A stretch of 64,000 nucleotides of DNA from contig VJWM01000197.1 of NCBI GenBank assembly GCA_010909165.1, positions 291,501 through 355,500 of the forward strand, given 5' to 3'. Shown one piece after another: positions 48,966 through 59,289 of the stretch. Within the stretch, counting starts at the first letter, position 1. Every line of letters begins with the position of its first letter. The notes under the pieces are model-generated. The model worked only from the letters and a program-made list of their open reading frames with translations, did not search any database and had not been told where the DNA came from. The position numbers and the translations under genes are program-made. This stretch comes from Anthoceros angustus. Its lineage: Eukaryota; Streptophyta; Anthocerotopsida; Anthocerotales; Anthocerotaceae.

Positions 48966-49573
48966 TCGGACAAGGGCCAGGCCAACGACTTAATTTGCAC
49001 TTTACGCAATTTAAGTTAGTCCTTTATTTATTAAGGTACTTAAGAAAAGTTAGCATAAGGATGGAATTAGGGCTAGAGACCTACTTCTTGTCTCGGCCAG
49101 TTTTGAATTGGGAGTGCTGAAAAAGAGAGTTAGCTAGCTTCCTGGTGTGTCAGTCTCCCTCTCCCTGCCTGCAAGGCGATATTAGTTGGGTGCTTTTTTC
49201 ATGTGGATGTTTTAAGATATGCGGTAGCTTGAGCAATTGTAGCCAGTGCATGGTGTTGATGAAAAGGTCTCACTTACGGGATCAGAACTCTCAAAATGTT
49301 GCAAGGATAAACCCTCTGAAAATGTTGTAAGGATAAACCTCTATCAGATGAGTTTAGACCTTTGGGAGAAAGGATTACAAGGAAAGTAGAAGGTTATGCA
49401 TCAAGGGTCTAGGGAGATTGAGCCATGGCGTTGGCGTACCTCAAACATGGAGTATGGAAGATTTTACGATGAATTGAGACATGAGGTATTTATTTGTTAT
49501 AATATAGTATAATAGAGGAGCCTGAAGCAATGACCATGTATTGCATAGCTGAATGATTGTGTCATTTGTCTAG
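48966..49573. other. Upstream of SLP-a; may include a first exon of the next gene
   Basis: GC falls sharply at about 49000. A partial direct repeat (ctctgaaaatgttgtaaggataaacc after tctcaaaatgttgcaaggataaacc) lies at 49289-49341. An ATG-containing exon for the plus-strand gene beginning at 49574 should lie here, but I cannot identify it. Confidence 0.3.
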
Positions 49574-51011
49574 GGTAAGAAGAAAGAAGCCTTGCATATA
49601 GATTGCCAGCTCAAACTTGCTGCTCTGAGTAAAGAGTTGGCGGATTGTCGCGCTCAGCTCGAGCATATGCGAATGCGAATTGCTTCCACTACTCCTTCAG
49701 GTTTTTTTACAAAGGGACTATAACTTATAGAATTTAAAGATTTTCAAAGTTTGAAAGTATGTAGAGTGCGATGTCATAATTGATTTTTACAATGTGGTTA
49801 ATTTTTTAAGAGCATATGGGTGCGACAACCCCTGTGATGAGCATTTGTAGTCCTCAACATCCTGTGAAGTCCAAAGGATCGACAAAGATAGAGGTGTCTT
49901 CTGATTGTCCAAAACATCATAAGAGTAAGCCAAATCCAAGCAGTAAACATGCGAGGAAGGAATATGGAAGATCCGAAACATGTGAAGAGCGAAAACATAT
50001 TTCATCCCCTATGAAAAAGTAAGTTTGTAAAGTCTTAGATGCAAAAAGATGTTTTCCAATCTTTAAGGGAAAGAAAGATAATATGAGCATATATGAACAC
50101 TAATTTTTTCTAGAAGATTAGGACCTCTGCAATAAAGAATATTTTATTCTATCAGTACTAGTACTTTATTCTGTCTCCACTTTGTTTTGTAGGAGAGCAT
50201 GGCCAGAGGAAGAAGAAAAGAAGCCACATCGCTTCAAGCGCCCTCATATACCTAGACACAAGGCACTCACAGATGATAGGCCAGTGACAGCACATCCTGA
50301 AACAGCCAAGTACAACTTCTACAAATATTATGGTATCTTATAATTTTTTTCATTATCAAATACAAAATACATATCTTGTAACAATTAGGAATAAATATGA
50401 AAATAACATATTATTTCCTTTTTGATCACAAGGCCTACTTACCTCAATAGATCCTCAAATACATATAAGCTTTTTTATTTTTTGGTTGACAAGAAAGCAA
50501 AGACATTCTCTACAAGATCCAATAGAACAAATATGTCACATGTTTTGAAATTGGACTATAAGTTTGAAATGTGTATGTAGGTAATGGCGGTCAGAGCGTT
50601 AAAGCCAATGGGAGCCAAACCTACAAACATACTTCAAAATTCCCCTCATCAAAATCTTATTTTTAACATAATTTTTTTCAAAATAATTTTCTCACACCTA
50701 CACATAGGTTCATAGATACAAATTTAGATATTGTGCATTTGGAAGATTGTACTTCTTCCTTCTATAACACACACTTACTTGATGTAATGGTTCTTTTTGC
50801 TCTTCATGTTGCATTAAGGTCTTCTCAATATGAAAGTTACTTTGAAATTATAAACCTTCATGAATATACGAACATTTGGCAATAAAAAAATAAGTTGACA
50901 TGTCATGTACTCAATGTAGGTTATGGAGGCCAAGGTGCTAAGACTAGTTGGGCCCATAACTATCCTTTGGGGCTTGAACCTCCTTATGCCATGAGGCTTC
51001 GAATTTACTGA
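49574..51011 (+). CDS. Unfamiliar multi-exon gene: coiled coil, basic region, conserved-looking C-terminus
   Basis: Four exons splice in phase: 49574-49700 (after ttgtctag), 49811-50018, 50193-50332 and 50920-51011. The start codon and any earlier exon are not found, so the 5' end is partial. Exon 1 encodes a short heptad-like helix (CQLKLAALSKELADCRAQLE). Exon 2 is Ser/Lys/His rich. Exon 3 is strongly basic and reads EEEEKKPHRFKRPHIPRHK then TAHPETAKYNFYKYYG. Exon 4 ends GLEPPYAMRLRIY and stop at 51009. Phases match at all three joins with no stops, which is unlikely by chance. A second acceptor at 50580 would give an alternative final exon (50581-50666) that also starts with Gly-x-Gly-Gly-Gln. 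It lies between two SLP genes on the opposite strand. No function can be assigned. Confidence 0.6.
50581..50666 (+). other. Possible alternative terminal exon of the gene at 49574
   Basis: Follows gtgtatgtag at 50571-50580 and joins exon 3 in phase, reading GNGGQSVKANGSQ and stopping at 50664-50666. Its first residues parallel those of exon 4 (GYGGQGAKT), so it may be a duplicated exon or a chance match. Confidence 0.35.
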
Positions 51012-51328
51012 TTGTGCGAGAAATCAACAAGTGCTAGTTCTAGTGAAGGCTCGACAATTCATTTCAATCAGCTTCCAAGTCAAGGTTTGTTAGTGCTAGC
51101 TCATCTATAAATACAACTTTAGTGCATGAAGATAAACCATGACAAAGTGCACTTCATCATGTATATTCACGTTCCTCAAGTTGCACCTCTAGAAATACTT
51201 ACACAGGGGCTATTGAGAATTTGTCCTGAAAAGAACTAAGGAACTAGGAAACTTAATGGGCAAACCTTTATCATGAATGAAATTTGAGAATCTTCTAAAA
51301 TAATTCTTCTCTCAAAATTAAAATTACA

Positions 51329-53248
51329 TTATGAACTATTTGGTGACTTTGGTGGATTTGTTTGAGATCTAGTTGATCTTGTTCCAGTCGGAGTTGTTGA
51401 TCTTGTTTCAGTGTTAGTTGTTGACGCTGTATTCACAGCTTGCCAATACGGTCCCAAATCATGATCTAATAAATCTCTCTTCATCTTTTTATTGGGAGGT
51501 CGAAAGTCATCATTGACAACAGGTTTCCTAGGTCCAATAACACGCAATCTATACTTACTATAATCTGTTGGATCGTCTATTGGATCATCATCATCGTCTG
51601 AATCATCATCACTGTCTGAATCATCATCATTATGAGCATCAATTTGCAATTGAGCATTAGGATTCTCAAGCATGATTGCAGGATTCATAGGGATACTAGC
51701 AAGATTTCCATGTATAATAGTAGAATTCTCAGGCATAACAATAGAATTTTCAGGCATAACAGTAGGATTCTCAGGCATAATAGTAGAATTCTGAGGCATA
51801 ACAATAGAATTCTTAGACATAACAGTAGGATTCTCAAGCATAGAAGTAGAATTCTCGGGCACCTTAGGAGGAGCCATCGTTTGATCTCCATCCACAGTAG
51901 ACACCTTAGCAGTAGTCATTCGAAGCGCATCCAACATTAAGGGAGAGTTTTTAGGGAGACCCTTTATCTTAGCACGAGCTCTCTCTACACGCTCTTCATG
52001 TAGCTGTACATTCTTTTCAAGCATTGAGGGAGACACCTTAGCAGGGTCAGTCATTTGACGCTCATCCTCATCCGATGTTAAGGGTTTATTTAAGTAATCC
52101 TTATCTGGACCATAATGTATTGTTTCTTTGTGGTGACGAAGTGCGTACACACTTCTATCCTTCCTTATTTTTAGCACTCGAGGTGGTGCATTGTTTAGAC
52201 CGCTCGACATTCCAACATCAATCAGCCACACAGAGTGCTTACAATGGTGTACAATTTCCCCATCTCGTTGTATTGTATGACCAACTACCATTCGAGCCAT
52301 TTCAGGAATTTGTTCACGAAGCTCTTCCATTATTTCACACTCATCTCCTTCTCTAAGTTTATCATAAGCTCGCGTAAATGTTATAGCATCAGGATATGAG
52401 TGGAGAACATGAGGAAAGGTTCTCTCTCCTTTCATCCATTCACTTGCAATTGTGTTTATTCTTTTTAAGCCTCCGTCTTTTGATATGTTTGCGGTTGTCA
52501 CTCCTGCATGTGCAAACACGGTGCTTCCAACTATCAATCCAACTGGATAATTGGAAAGAAAACGGGTTGTTATAGGCCCTCCTGGTCTTAATGCCTCTAG
52601 ACGAGCTTTCAGGGATGGAGCTAGCTTTGGTATATCATCTAGATCTTTTTGTGGTCTATCATATTTTACTCCCTCACATCTTCTCTTATAAGCTTGTCCA
52701 ATGGAATACCATTTCTTCCAATTAAGGAAATCTTTAGCACCTCCCTCATTGACATAATAATGATTTCCTCTTATATTAGAAACTTCATGGTTACCCACTA
52801 ATATAATCACATCCCCACCTTGCCTTCTTGCTTGAGCTTTTAACTTCTCAAGCAAATACAATATTTTCAGCTCGCCTCCTCCTCTATCAAATATGTCACC
52901 AACTTGCACCACTGTAGTCTTGTGTCCAATCCAATCTTGTGTGCGACTATTCATTACCTTACCTAAAACAAGCGAGTCCTTGGCTTTCTGGAAGTCCCCG
53001 TGAAGGTCACCTATTGCAATCAGGCGTTTCACATGTGGTAAGCTATCTCTAATATTTGGTTCAACATATTGATTGATTGGATTGGTTCGACTCATCTCAA
53101 ATAAAGTCCTTTTACTTGGAGACCTTTGAAAGGGTGGAAATACGGTTTTGCAAGGTAAGATTTGGCCCCCAACATGATAGTCTACAAAAGCGTCTACAAA
53201 GTCTGAAATAAGTTCAGGAACTACATTACAAACAGAAGGAGGGGCCAT
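51329..53248 (-). CDS. Shewanella-like phosphatase with acidic repeat-bearing tail (SLP-b), AT-rich, intronless
   Basis: A 639-residue protein. The phosphatase domain is intact: PELISDFVDAFVDY near the start, GDLHGD 80-85, GDIFDRG 117-123, GNHE 152-155, ALRPGGPITTRFL 219-231, FAHAG 245-249, VGHT 322-325 and LIDVGMSSG 342-350. The segment that in SLP2 reads GG-x-SVVW is replaced by PDAITFTRAYD. Beyond about residue 420 comes a tail absent from ordinary SLPs (360-400 residues): a charged stretch, then about nine heptapeptide repeats of the form N-S/P-x-x-M-P-E (encoded at about 51660-51875), an Asp/Ser run (DDDSDSDDDSDDDDD), PPNKKMKRD, which could serve as a nuclear signal, and a Thr/Ser-rich end. 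One ATG at 53248 suits the family N-terminus. All motifs retained suggests an active enzyme. Codon use is AT-rich, quite unlike SLP-a. Confidence 0.92.
   Translation of the reverse strand: MAPPSVCNVVPELISDFVDAFVDYHVGGQILPCKTVFPPFQRSPSKRTLFEMSRTNPINQYVEPNIRDSLPHVKRLIAIGDLHGDFQKAKDSLVLGKVMNSRTQDWIGHKTTVVQVGDIFDRGGGELKILYLLEKLKAQARRQGGDVIILVGNHEVSNIRGNHYYVNEGGAKDFLNWKKWYSIGQAYKRRCEGVKYDRPQKDLDDIPKLAPSLKARLEALRPGGPITTRFLSNYPVGLIVGSTVFAHAGVTTANISKDGGLKRINTIASEWMKGERTFPHVLHSYPDAITFTRAYDKLREGDECEIMEELREQIPEMARMVVGHTIQRDGEIVHHCKHSVWLIDVGMSSGLNNAPPRVLKIRKDRSVYALRHHKETIHYGPDKDYLNKPLTSDEDERQMTDPAKVSPSMLEKNVQLHEERVERARAKIKGLPKNSPLMLDALRMTTAKVSTVDGDQTMAPPKVPENSTSMLENPTVMSKNSIVMPQNSTIMPENPTVMPENSIVMPENSTIIHGNLASIPMNPAIMLENPNAQLQIDAHNDDDSDSDDDSDDDDDPIDDPTDYSKYRLRVIGPRKPVVNDDFRPPNKKMKRDLLDHDLGPYWQAVNTASTTNTETRSTTPTGTRSTRSQTNPPKSPNSS
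51660..51875. repeat. 21-bp minisatellite coding the SLP-b heptapeptide repeats
   Basis: Units such as ggcataacagtaggattctc recur every 21 bp, so copy-number change keeps the reading frame. Around nine units can be read, diverged at a few positions. Confidence 0.8.
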
Positions 53249-53377
53249 GTCAAGGTAGCTATTTCCTTGGTCATATATTACCCAATATCAAAATCTAGTT
53301 ATGTAAATAGAAGAACAGGCCATGTGAAGGTAACTATTTCTTTGGTCATATATCACCCAATATCAAAATGTAGACTA
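53242..53377. repeat. Direct repeat over the SLP-b start and leader
   Basis: A segment of about 57 bp (ggccatgtcaaggtagctatttc...aatatcaaaatctag, 53243-53297) recurs at about 53320-53375 with a few substitutions. The second copy includes the CAT of an upstream ATG on the minus strand (at about 53323-53325), so it may act as a leader duplication with an upstream start. Confidence 0.75.
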
Positions 53378-54443
53378 TTTTCTTTTTTGTACAAGATTTA
53401 TTAACGTGTATCTGCTATTATTCTTTCTCACATTAAATAAAATTCCTCTAAGAATTTGTAATACCCATCTATTTAAACAAATCATTTATTTATCCACTTG
53501 ATATATACACGGTTTGACAAGAAGAAGATGCCACCTTGCTACAATACTCATGTTTATTAACCGAGCAATAAAAATTGTGGACATACTACCAAGTAGTTAT
53601 TGTCCACATTCAATGCAATACTTTTCTTGCATTTCTAAGTATATATAAGTACTTTCATCTGTTACCTTTTCAGCTAAACTATAGTATAGAACATATTTTA
53701 AGAAGGATGTTTCTTACGCTTCAAAAGGACCCTTGGAAGGCTTTAGGATTATGTCAAATATTACTACATCTCGGCACGATATATGTTAAAAAAAATTTAC
53801 TTCATGATGATTCATAGGTTTATTATGTTATAGCTATATGTATCCTGCCTCATGTTTAATCTTGTCGAGACATGGAAGTTGTTGATGTTGTCTTTTCAAT
53901 ACTTTTAAAGTTCATATTATTGATATCATAAGAAACTAGTTTCTATTTTAACGATTGAGGAGGATGTTATAATTTAGTATTTATGTATATGTTGTATAAC
54001 AATGATTATGTCGATCTTAATCCACTTAAACATAGAGATGGAATGATGTTGCTGGAATTCTTTGATCAAGTTTGAACATATAGACGTTTTCTATGAAGAT
54101 TGTGTTTTTTTTATTAAAGGTCCACTAACATGATGATAACAAACAACATTGAATTTTATTGGAGTTAAGTGCAAAGTCTTGATTTGACTATATTTCTAAA
54201 GAGCTTGATTTGACTATGTCCATACTAGCCATCTAAATGCAAGAGCAAATTGTGGAATGACTTGATTTGATTACCTAAGTTAGTGACCATCTACATAAAG
54301 GGAAGAGTGTGTATCAAGTGTTTATCATATAAGCGGTTTCCCATTTTGTAATTAAGTAATTTTACAAGCTTAAAAATAATTTTAGAATAGAAATCAAAAA
54401 ATAAATTTATTTTCTTTTTATTTTAATTTTAAGATTCAATGGA
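53378..54443. other. AT-rich spacer between SLP-b and SLP-c
   Basis: No gene recognised; it should contain the SLP-b promoter and SLP-c 3' end. The duplicated words cttgatttgactat occur near 54179-54215. Confidence 0.35.
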
Positions 54444-55592
54444 CTATTTCCAAAAATTAAAAAAAGATTTTTTAGGAGGGCCGATATTTCTAATACCATC
54501 GGCATTAATTGCATTTAGCATATTATCATTTATTATTTCTAATATTTCAGGTTCAGCATTCTTTATGTTTCTGCACATTCCTACGTCTATTAAGTACAAG
54601 GTGTGTTTGCAATGGTGGGTTATTACACGAGCCTTTTGGACAGAATGACCAACCACCATTCTCTCCATTCCAGGAATTAATCTACAAAGTTCTTTCATAA
54701 CACTACATTCAGGTCCTTCCCTAAGTTCATCATATTTTCGTGTTTGAATTAACGAATTCATTTCCCCAACAGGTCTTGGTGCTTTGAAGCTTGCCTTTCC
54801 TTCCATCCATGGTAAGGACAATTTATTTATTTCGTGTAATCCGCCATCAGCAGTAATGTTCTTTTCTAAGACTCCAGCATGTGCAAACACGGTACTTCCT
54901 ACCATTATCCCAATTGGATATCTAGCCAAGAAACGAGCAGTTATTGGACCTCCTGGTCTTAAAGCTTCCATCCTACCTACCAAAGAGGGAGGTATCTCTG
55001 GGATAGAGTCTAGATTTTCTGGTTTAGCATACACTGTCCCTAAACATCTTCTTTTCAAAGACTCTCCAAGGTTATACCATCTTCTCCAATTGACAAATTC
55101 TTGAATGCCATCCCGAGTAGTGTCTTGCCACCTAGCTAAAGCATTTCGAACCTCATGATTCCCGATTAAAACAATAACATTCCCACCTTTTCTTGAGGCT
55201 TGTCTTTTAAGTTTTTCTAACAAGTACAATATCTTAAGTTCCCCCCCTCCTCTATCAAAAATATCACCAATTTGCACCAAAAATGTATTTTTTCCAATCC
55301 AATTGTCGTTGCTATCTAGCAATTTAGCTATACGAAGTGCTTCTTTAGTCTTCTCATAGTCACCATGAACATCACCAATTGCAATAAGACGCTCCACTTT
55401 AGGAAAGATGGTAGTAGGTTCAAATTTAAATGAATTGTTGGGTGTTTTGGTGCCCTGCTTAAACTCTTCCAGGCTATTTGGCGGAAATTTTATGTTGCAA
55501 CCTAAAACTTGGCCTCCAACATTAAAATCCACAAAAGCATTCACAAATTCAGAAACAAGTGCAGGTATGCAAAAACATACAGATCTAGCCAT
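54444..55592 (-). CDS. Shewanella-like phosphatase, SLP2-like (SLP-c), AT-rich, intronless
   Basis: 382 residues, the ordinary SLP length. ATG at 55592; IPALVSEFVNAFVDF at 9-23; GDVHGD 73-78; GDIFDRG 109-115; GNHE 144-147; ALRPGGPITARFL 210-222; FAHAG 236-240; VGHS 314-317; LIDVGM 334-339. All expected metal ligands are present, so activity is likely. Like SLP-b it lacks the GG-x-SVVW segment and has a related TRKYDELREG stretch; SLP-b has RAYDKLREGDEC at the same place. The two are therefore each other's closest relatives here and probably arose by tandem duplication. No plastid transit peptide is evident, and a cytosolic location is the simplest guess. Confidence 0.93.
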   Translation of the reverse strand: MARSVCFCIPALVSEFVNAFVDFNVGGQVLGCNIKFPPNSLEEFKQGTKTPNNSFKFEPTTIFPKVERLIAIGDVHGDYEKTKEALRIAKLLDSNDNWIGKNTFLVQIGDIFDRGGGELKILYLLEKLKRQASRKGGNVIVLIGNHEVRNALARWQDTTRDGIQEFVNWRRWYNLGESLKRRCLGTVYAKPENLDSIPEIPPSLVGRMEALRPGGPITARFLARYPIGIMVGSTVFAHAGVLEKNITADGGLHEINKLSLPWMEGKASFKAPRPVGEMNSLIQTRKYDELREGPECSVMKELCRLIPGMERMVVGHSVQKARVITHHCKHTLYLIDVGMCRNIKNAEPEILEIINDNMLNAINADGIRNIGPPKKSFFNFWK

Positions 55593-56221
55593 TTAGGAAC
55601 ATGATAGTTAGATCCAATCAAACTAATGACCTTACATTCTGTATATAAACTGGATGTTGTCAACCTTGAATCTCTTAACGTAGCTACTTGACCTCTCTTT
55701 GAGGGTAAATTGAATTGAATAATATTGAATTTTTGGGTATCTTTGTTGTTTTTTTCTTTACATCAGTTGATATCTAAACCCAAATTTCTGAATTGTACAA
55801 TGCACAATCGGGAAAGAAGACTATTATTATAAAAAAGAGATGGGAAAAACCTATCCACCCCAAAAACAAAGGGAGAAAAACCCAATGAAGGGCATTATGC
55901 CAGGGGGAGTAGCCCCCACGATGTACAATCTAATTGAAAGATACAATTGAAATGTACAATCTAGTTGAAAGATTTTATCATAAATCATTTTAAATATATT
56001 ATTACACTTCCTATTCAATAAAGAATTAAATATTTGACTTCTTCTAGGTAAACGATTCACACGTTTTTTTCCTAGTGCGAGGATTTTTCCATTCATGTGG
56101 AGTTCATAAGATATTTTTCCATCATACATAAAAAAGAATCTTAGTGAAACACAAGGTTCTTAATCTTATTCGTGTAACATGTTTTTCTCTAGACTTTCAT
56201 GACGCTAACATATCATGTTCT

Positions 56222-56398
56222 CTTTAGAATACATGAACTACTACTTACTACTTTAGAATATATGAACCACTACTTAGTACTTTCGAATACATGAACCACT
56301 ACTTAGTACTTTAGAATACATGAACCACTACTTAGTACTTTAGAATACATGAACCACTACTTAGTACTTTAGAATACATGAACCACTACTTACTACAA
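56222..56398. repeat. 29-bp minisatellite, about 6 copies
   Basis: Unit tactttagaatacatgaaccactacttag, 29 bp, repeated about six times with small changes. No spacers between units, so not a CRISPR array. Confidence 0.85.
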
Positions 56399-57438
56399 TA
56401 AGCGATTGTGAACATATCTATGATATCTACTATATGAATCGAAATATATAGAATTATAAAAAAAAGTTCAATCTTATTTATATCTGAGTCTTATGTATGC
56501 AGATGCTAATATAGGTCTGTGTATAAATAGCCTCACCCATTTATAAAGCTATGTATATACTTGTTTTAGATTTAAAAACAAAGATATAAAATTTTAACCA
56601 GCAAATCAGATCATTGATAGGTAAACAGTAATTAGTTCATCCCCCAAATCTTCATAATATGGAGTGAGAGTTTGGTTGTGTAAAGCGTAGCATAACATGT
56701 TGCTAACAAATTTATTTCAAGACTTTAAAGGAATCTCTGGTTTCTTCATTTTTAAACAACTCATTCACTTCCTTATTCTTTCCATTCCTTTTATGCAAAA
56801 TCTTGTTTCCAGTTTCTATTCCAGTTTTGTTTTTTCGGCTTTTGTTGCTTTGTTTTCTCTACATTTTATTCTTATTCTCCTTTCAATTTACTTTTGGAAA
56901 GAAACTTAGTGAACCAGTTCAAAGAAACTTTGGTTGTTTCCCTAACAATTGTAATCATGAGTAATAGAGCTAATAAGTTTCCAATTTTTTTTCAGTGAAA
57001 TACGTTTGCCAAGCTAGTTTCTTTAATTGGTGAAAGCATGGATAGTGTAGCTGATAGGTCTTGTGTAGTTTTTCGTATAGGTAAAAGTATGGATGATATA
57101 GCAAACAAGACTATGATAGACTTCTTCTTCAAGATTCTACTAGTTTCTTTAGAAAGGGCAATTTTGTGTAGATGGTTAGTTTTATCTACATGAAAATTTA
57201 TATGGTGACTTAGTATGGTGGTTAGTTTTATCTAACCACCATACGTAGAGATGACTTAGTATTGATGGTGACTACATAGTCTCTGACCATCAACTATGGT
57301 GCAATCTTCATTTATAGATAGCGGAATCTTCATTTATAGGTACAATCTTGATTTATAGATGGTGGAATCTTCATTTATAGAAACATGAAAACGACATTTC
57401 CAATATGAATTCGATGGACCATTAGACTACTAATATCA

Positions 57439-57565
57439 TGTGAAACAAAACTATCAAAAAGATGAAGTCCAACCAAACGGTGAGATACTTGAGTGTGAAA
57501 CAAAACTATCAAAAAGATGAAGTCCAACCAAACGGTGAGATACTTGAGTGTGAAACAAAACTACT
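57439..57565. repeat. 55-bp tandem repeat, 2.3 copies
   Basis: Units start at 57439, 57494 and 57549 with tgtgaaacaaaact; the first two are complete. Confidence 0.85.
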
Positions 57566-57675
57566 GGGGGTTTCATTGTTAGAAAACATTTGAAAATTAT
57601 CAAGCCTCATATCGTGCTTTGGTCACCTCTCATATCAACCCTGCAGCTCTCATATAATCCTGTTCAATCATGAAT

Positions 57676-57810
57676 AACACCTCTGATATTTTAAAATTAA
57701 CACCTCTGATATTTTAAAATTAACACCTCTGATATTTTAAAATTAACACCTCTCATATTTTAAAATTAACACCTCTGGTATTTTAAAATCAATACCTCTG
57801 ATATTTTAAT
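57676..57810. repeat. 23-bp minisatellite, about 6 copies
   Basis: Unit aacacctctgatattttaaaatt, 23 bp. The last copies carry single substitutions (ctcatatt, ctggtatt). Confidence 0.85.
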
Positions 57811-59188
57811 TTGAAGGCAAGTTTTTGCTTAATCTTGTACACCCCTTTAGAGTTTAGGGTAGGCTATGGTTCTTGTTCACTAATTCGGTGGGAAGGCGAT
57901 TTGGCGAGTGGTGCAAGCGAGTGGTGGTTGACCATGGGTGCGCTTTGGCTGCAAATGTAATTAGAAACTGGCTGCAAATAGTTGTGAGTGTTGTAAAGCA
58001 ATCGTCATTCAAAATTAAAAATAGGGGGTTAATGTTACACTTTTTTATTACAGTAATTGTTATAGTTTCCAAAAGTGTCATAAACTTTGGCATAGGAGAT
58101 AGGCATGACAAATGAACCTAACTTTGTAAGACAAATATTACACTTTTGACATGGAGGAGAGGCATGGAATGTAAGTGCCACATGTTCAAAGGAAATTGGA
58201 AAGAATAACATATGGGTCCCACCTTCCCACCCTTAAATCCATCTCCTTCTTCATCGCCTTGTCTTGGTGTCTCGTATGTCAAAAGAGAGCAACTAGAACA
58301 TCTCACCAAACTTAACATTTATTACCTTCTCTTCTCCTTCTCCACATGAAAAAGTACCACCTAGACACATGCTTCATTACTCAACAATAATAATTTCTCT
58401 ATATTTGAATAATATTAAAATTTGGAACGAAGAAATAAAATAATTTGACAGTAATTGAATCCTAAAGTAAATTTGAGATTTGAACTTATAAATTCATATA
58501 TATATATATATATATATAATCTTATTATATGCAAGATTAGAATACATACCGTCATAAAATCCCAAAAGACTTTCAAATTTAAAATTAAAATATAATAGTT
58601 GCAACCTCCTAAACATCATGAGATACTTAAAATATAATAACTACATGTCATGAAATCCTAGAAAACTTGAATTTTAAACTTAAAATAAAGAAGAACAAGA
58701 AGAAGTCCACTAAAGACGGGTTTCCGTCATGGGACTTTGGTACTTAACAACTTGTACCATGGTGTGCCTAAGCTACTTGCACCAAGGGCATCCACTCCCT
58801 TTAGGCACCCCATCTAAGTACCGATCTAAGCTCAACAAAGCTGTTCATAGCCACATTAGGTCACGGCTCATGTCTCAGTCATTAAGCGTGAGGTCTAGAT
58901 AAGCCTCCAAAGTAGGCTTATCACTTACACAAGTATTTAATAAGCCTACAGGCTTATTGGCTAACTACCAAAGTGGCAAAGCAAAAGAAGAACTAGGCAA
59001 AATCCTAACCTCGTAAATAGCCCCCCTGCAAAATCTGGTGAACAAACAACATTAGACAACCAGATTTTGCACTTAGAGCTACCAAAAACCAACCCAGTGA
59101 GAAGCAAAATGCTTGGATATGCTGGTCTCATAGATTGGCGGGGGAGGAGGATGCAAATCATTTTCCTCATCTTTGGACATGGGCTCGG

Positions 59189-59288
59189 GCTTGAACTCCA
59201 CTGATTCTCCAGACTGAATGCTATTATTGTAGAGCCATGCTTGAACTCCACTGATTCTCCAGACTGAATGCTATTATTGTAGAGCCAT
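59189..59288. repeat. 50-bp tandem duplication
   Basis: gcttgaactccactgattctc... repeated exactly at 59189-59238 and 59239-59288. Confidence 0.9.
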
Positions 59289-59289
59289 G

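Larger units (their letters stand above)
55593..59188. other. AT-rich gene-poor spacer with tandem repeats
   Basis: I find no convincing gene. The interval holds the minisatellites listed separately, a ta dinucleotide run at about 58497-58519, and three near-copies of gtacaatcta(a/g)ttgaaagat at 55923-55975. A minus-strand frame at 55851-56129 is without known domains, as is a plus-strand frame at 57873-58115. Confidence 0.4.

Noticed and set aside
48171-49019. A 282-codon plus-strand ORF
   Set aside because: Shadow of the GC-rich SLP-a coding strand, whose phosphatase motifs are unambiguous.
51632-51940. Plus-strand ORF with NSRILRH-type repeats
   Set aside because: It is the reverse strand of the 21-bp minisatellite in the SLP-b tail; the repeat keeps several frames open.
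47749-55592. Recent bacterial gene transfer as source of the SLP genes
   Set aside because: Despite the name, SLP phosphatases are an old, normal plant family, and SLP-a is closest in motif content to plant SLP2.
56222-56398. CRISPR-like array
   Set aside because: The 29-bp units are contiguous without spacers, and the setting is a plant nuclear genome.
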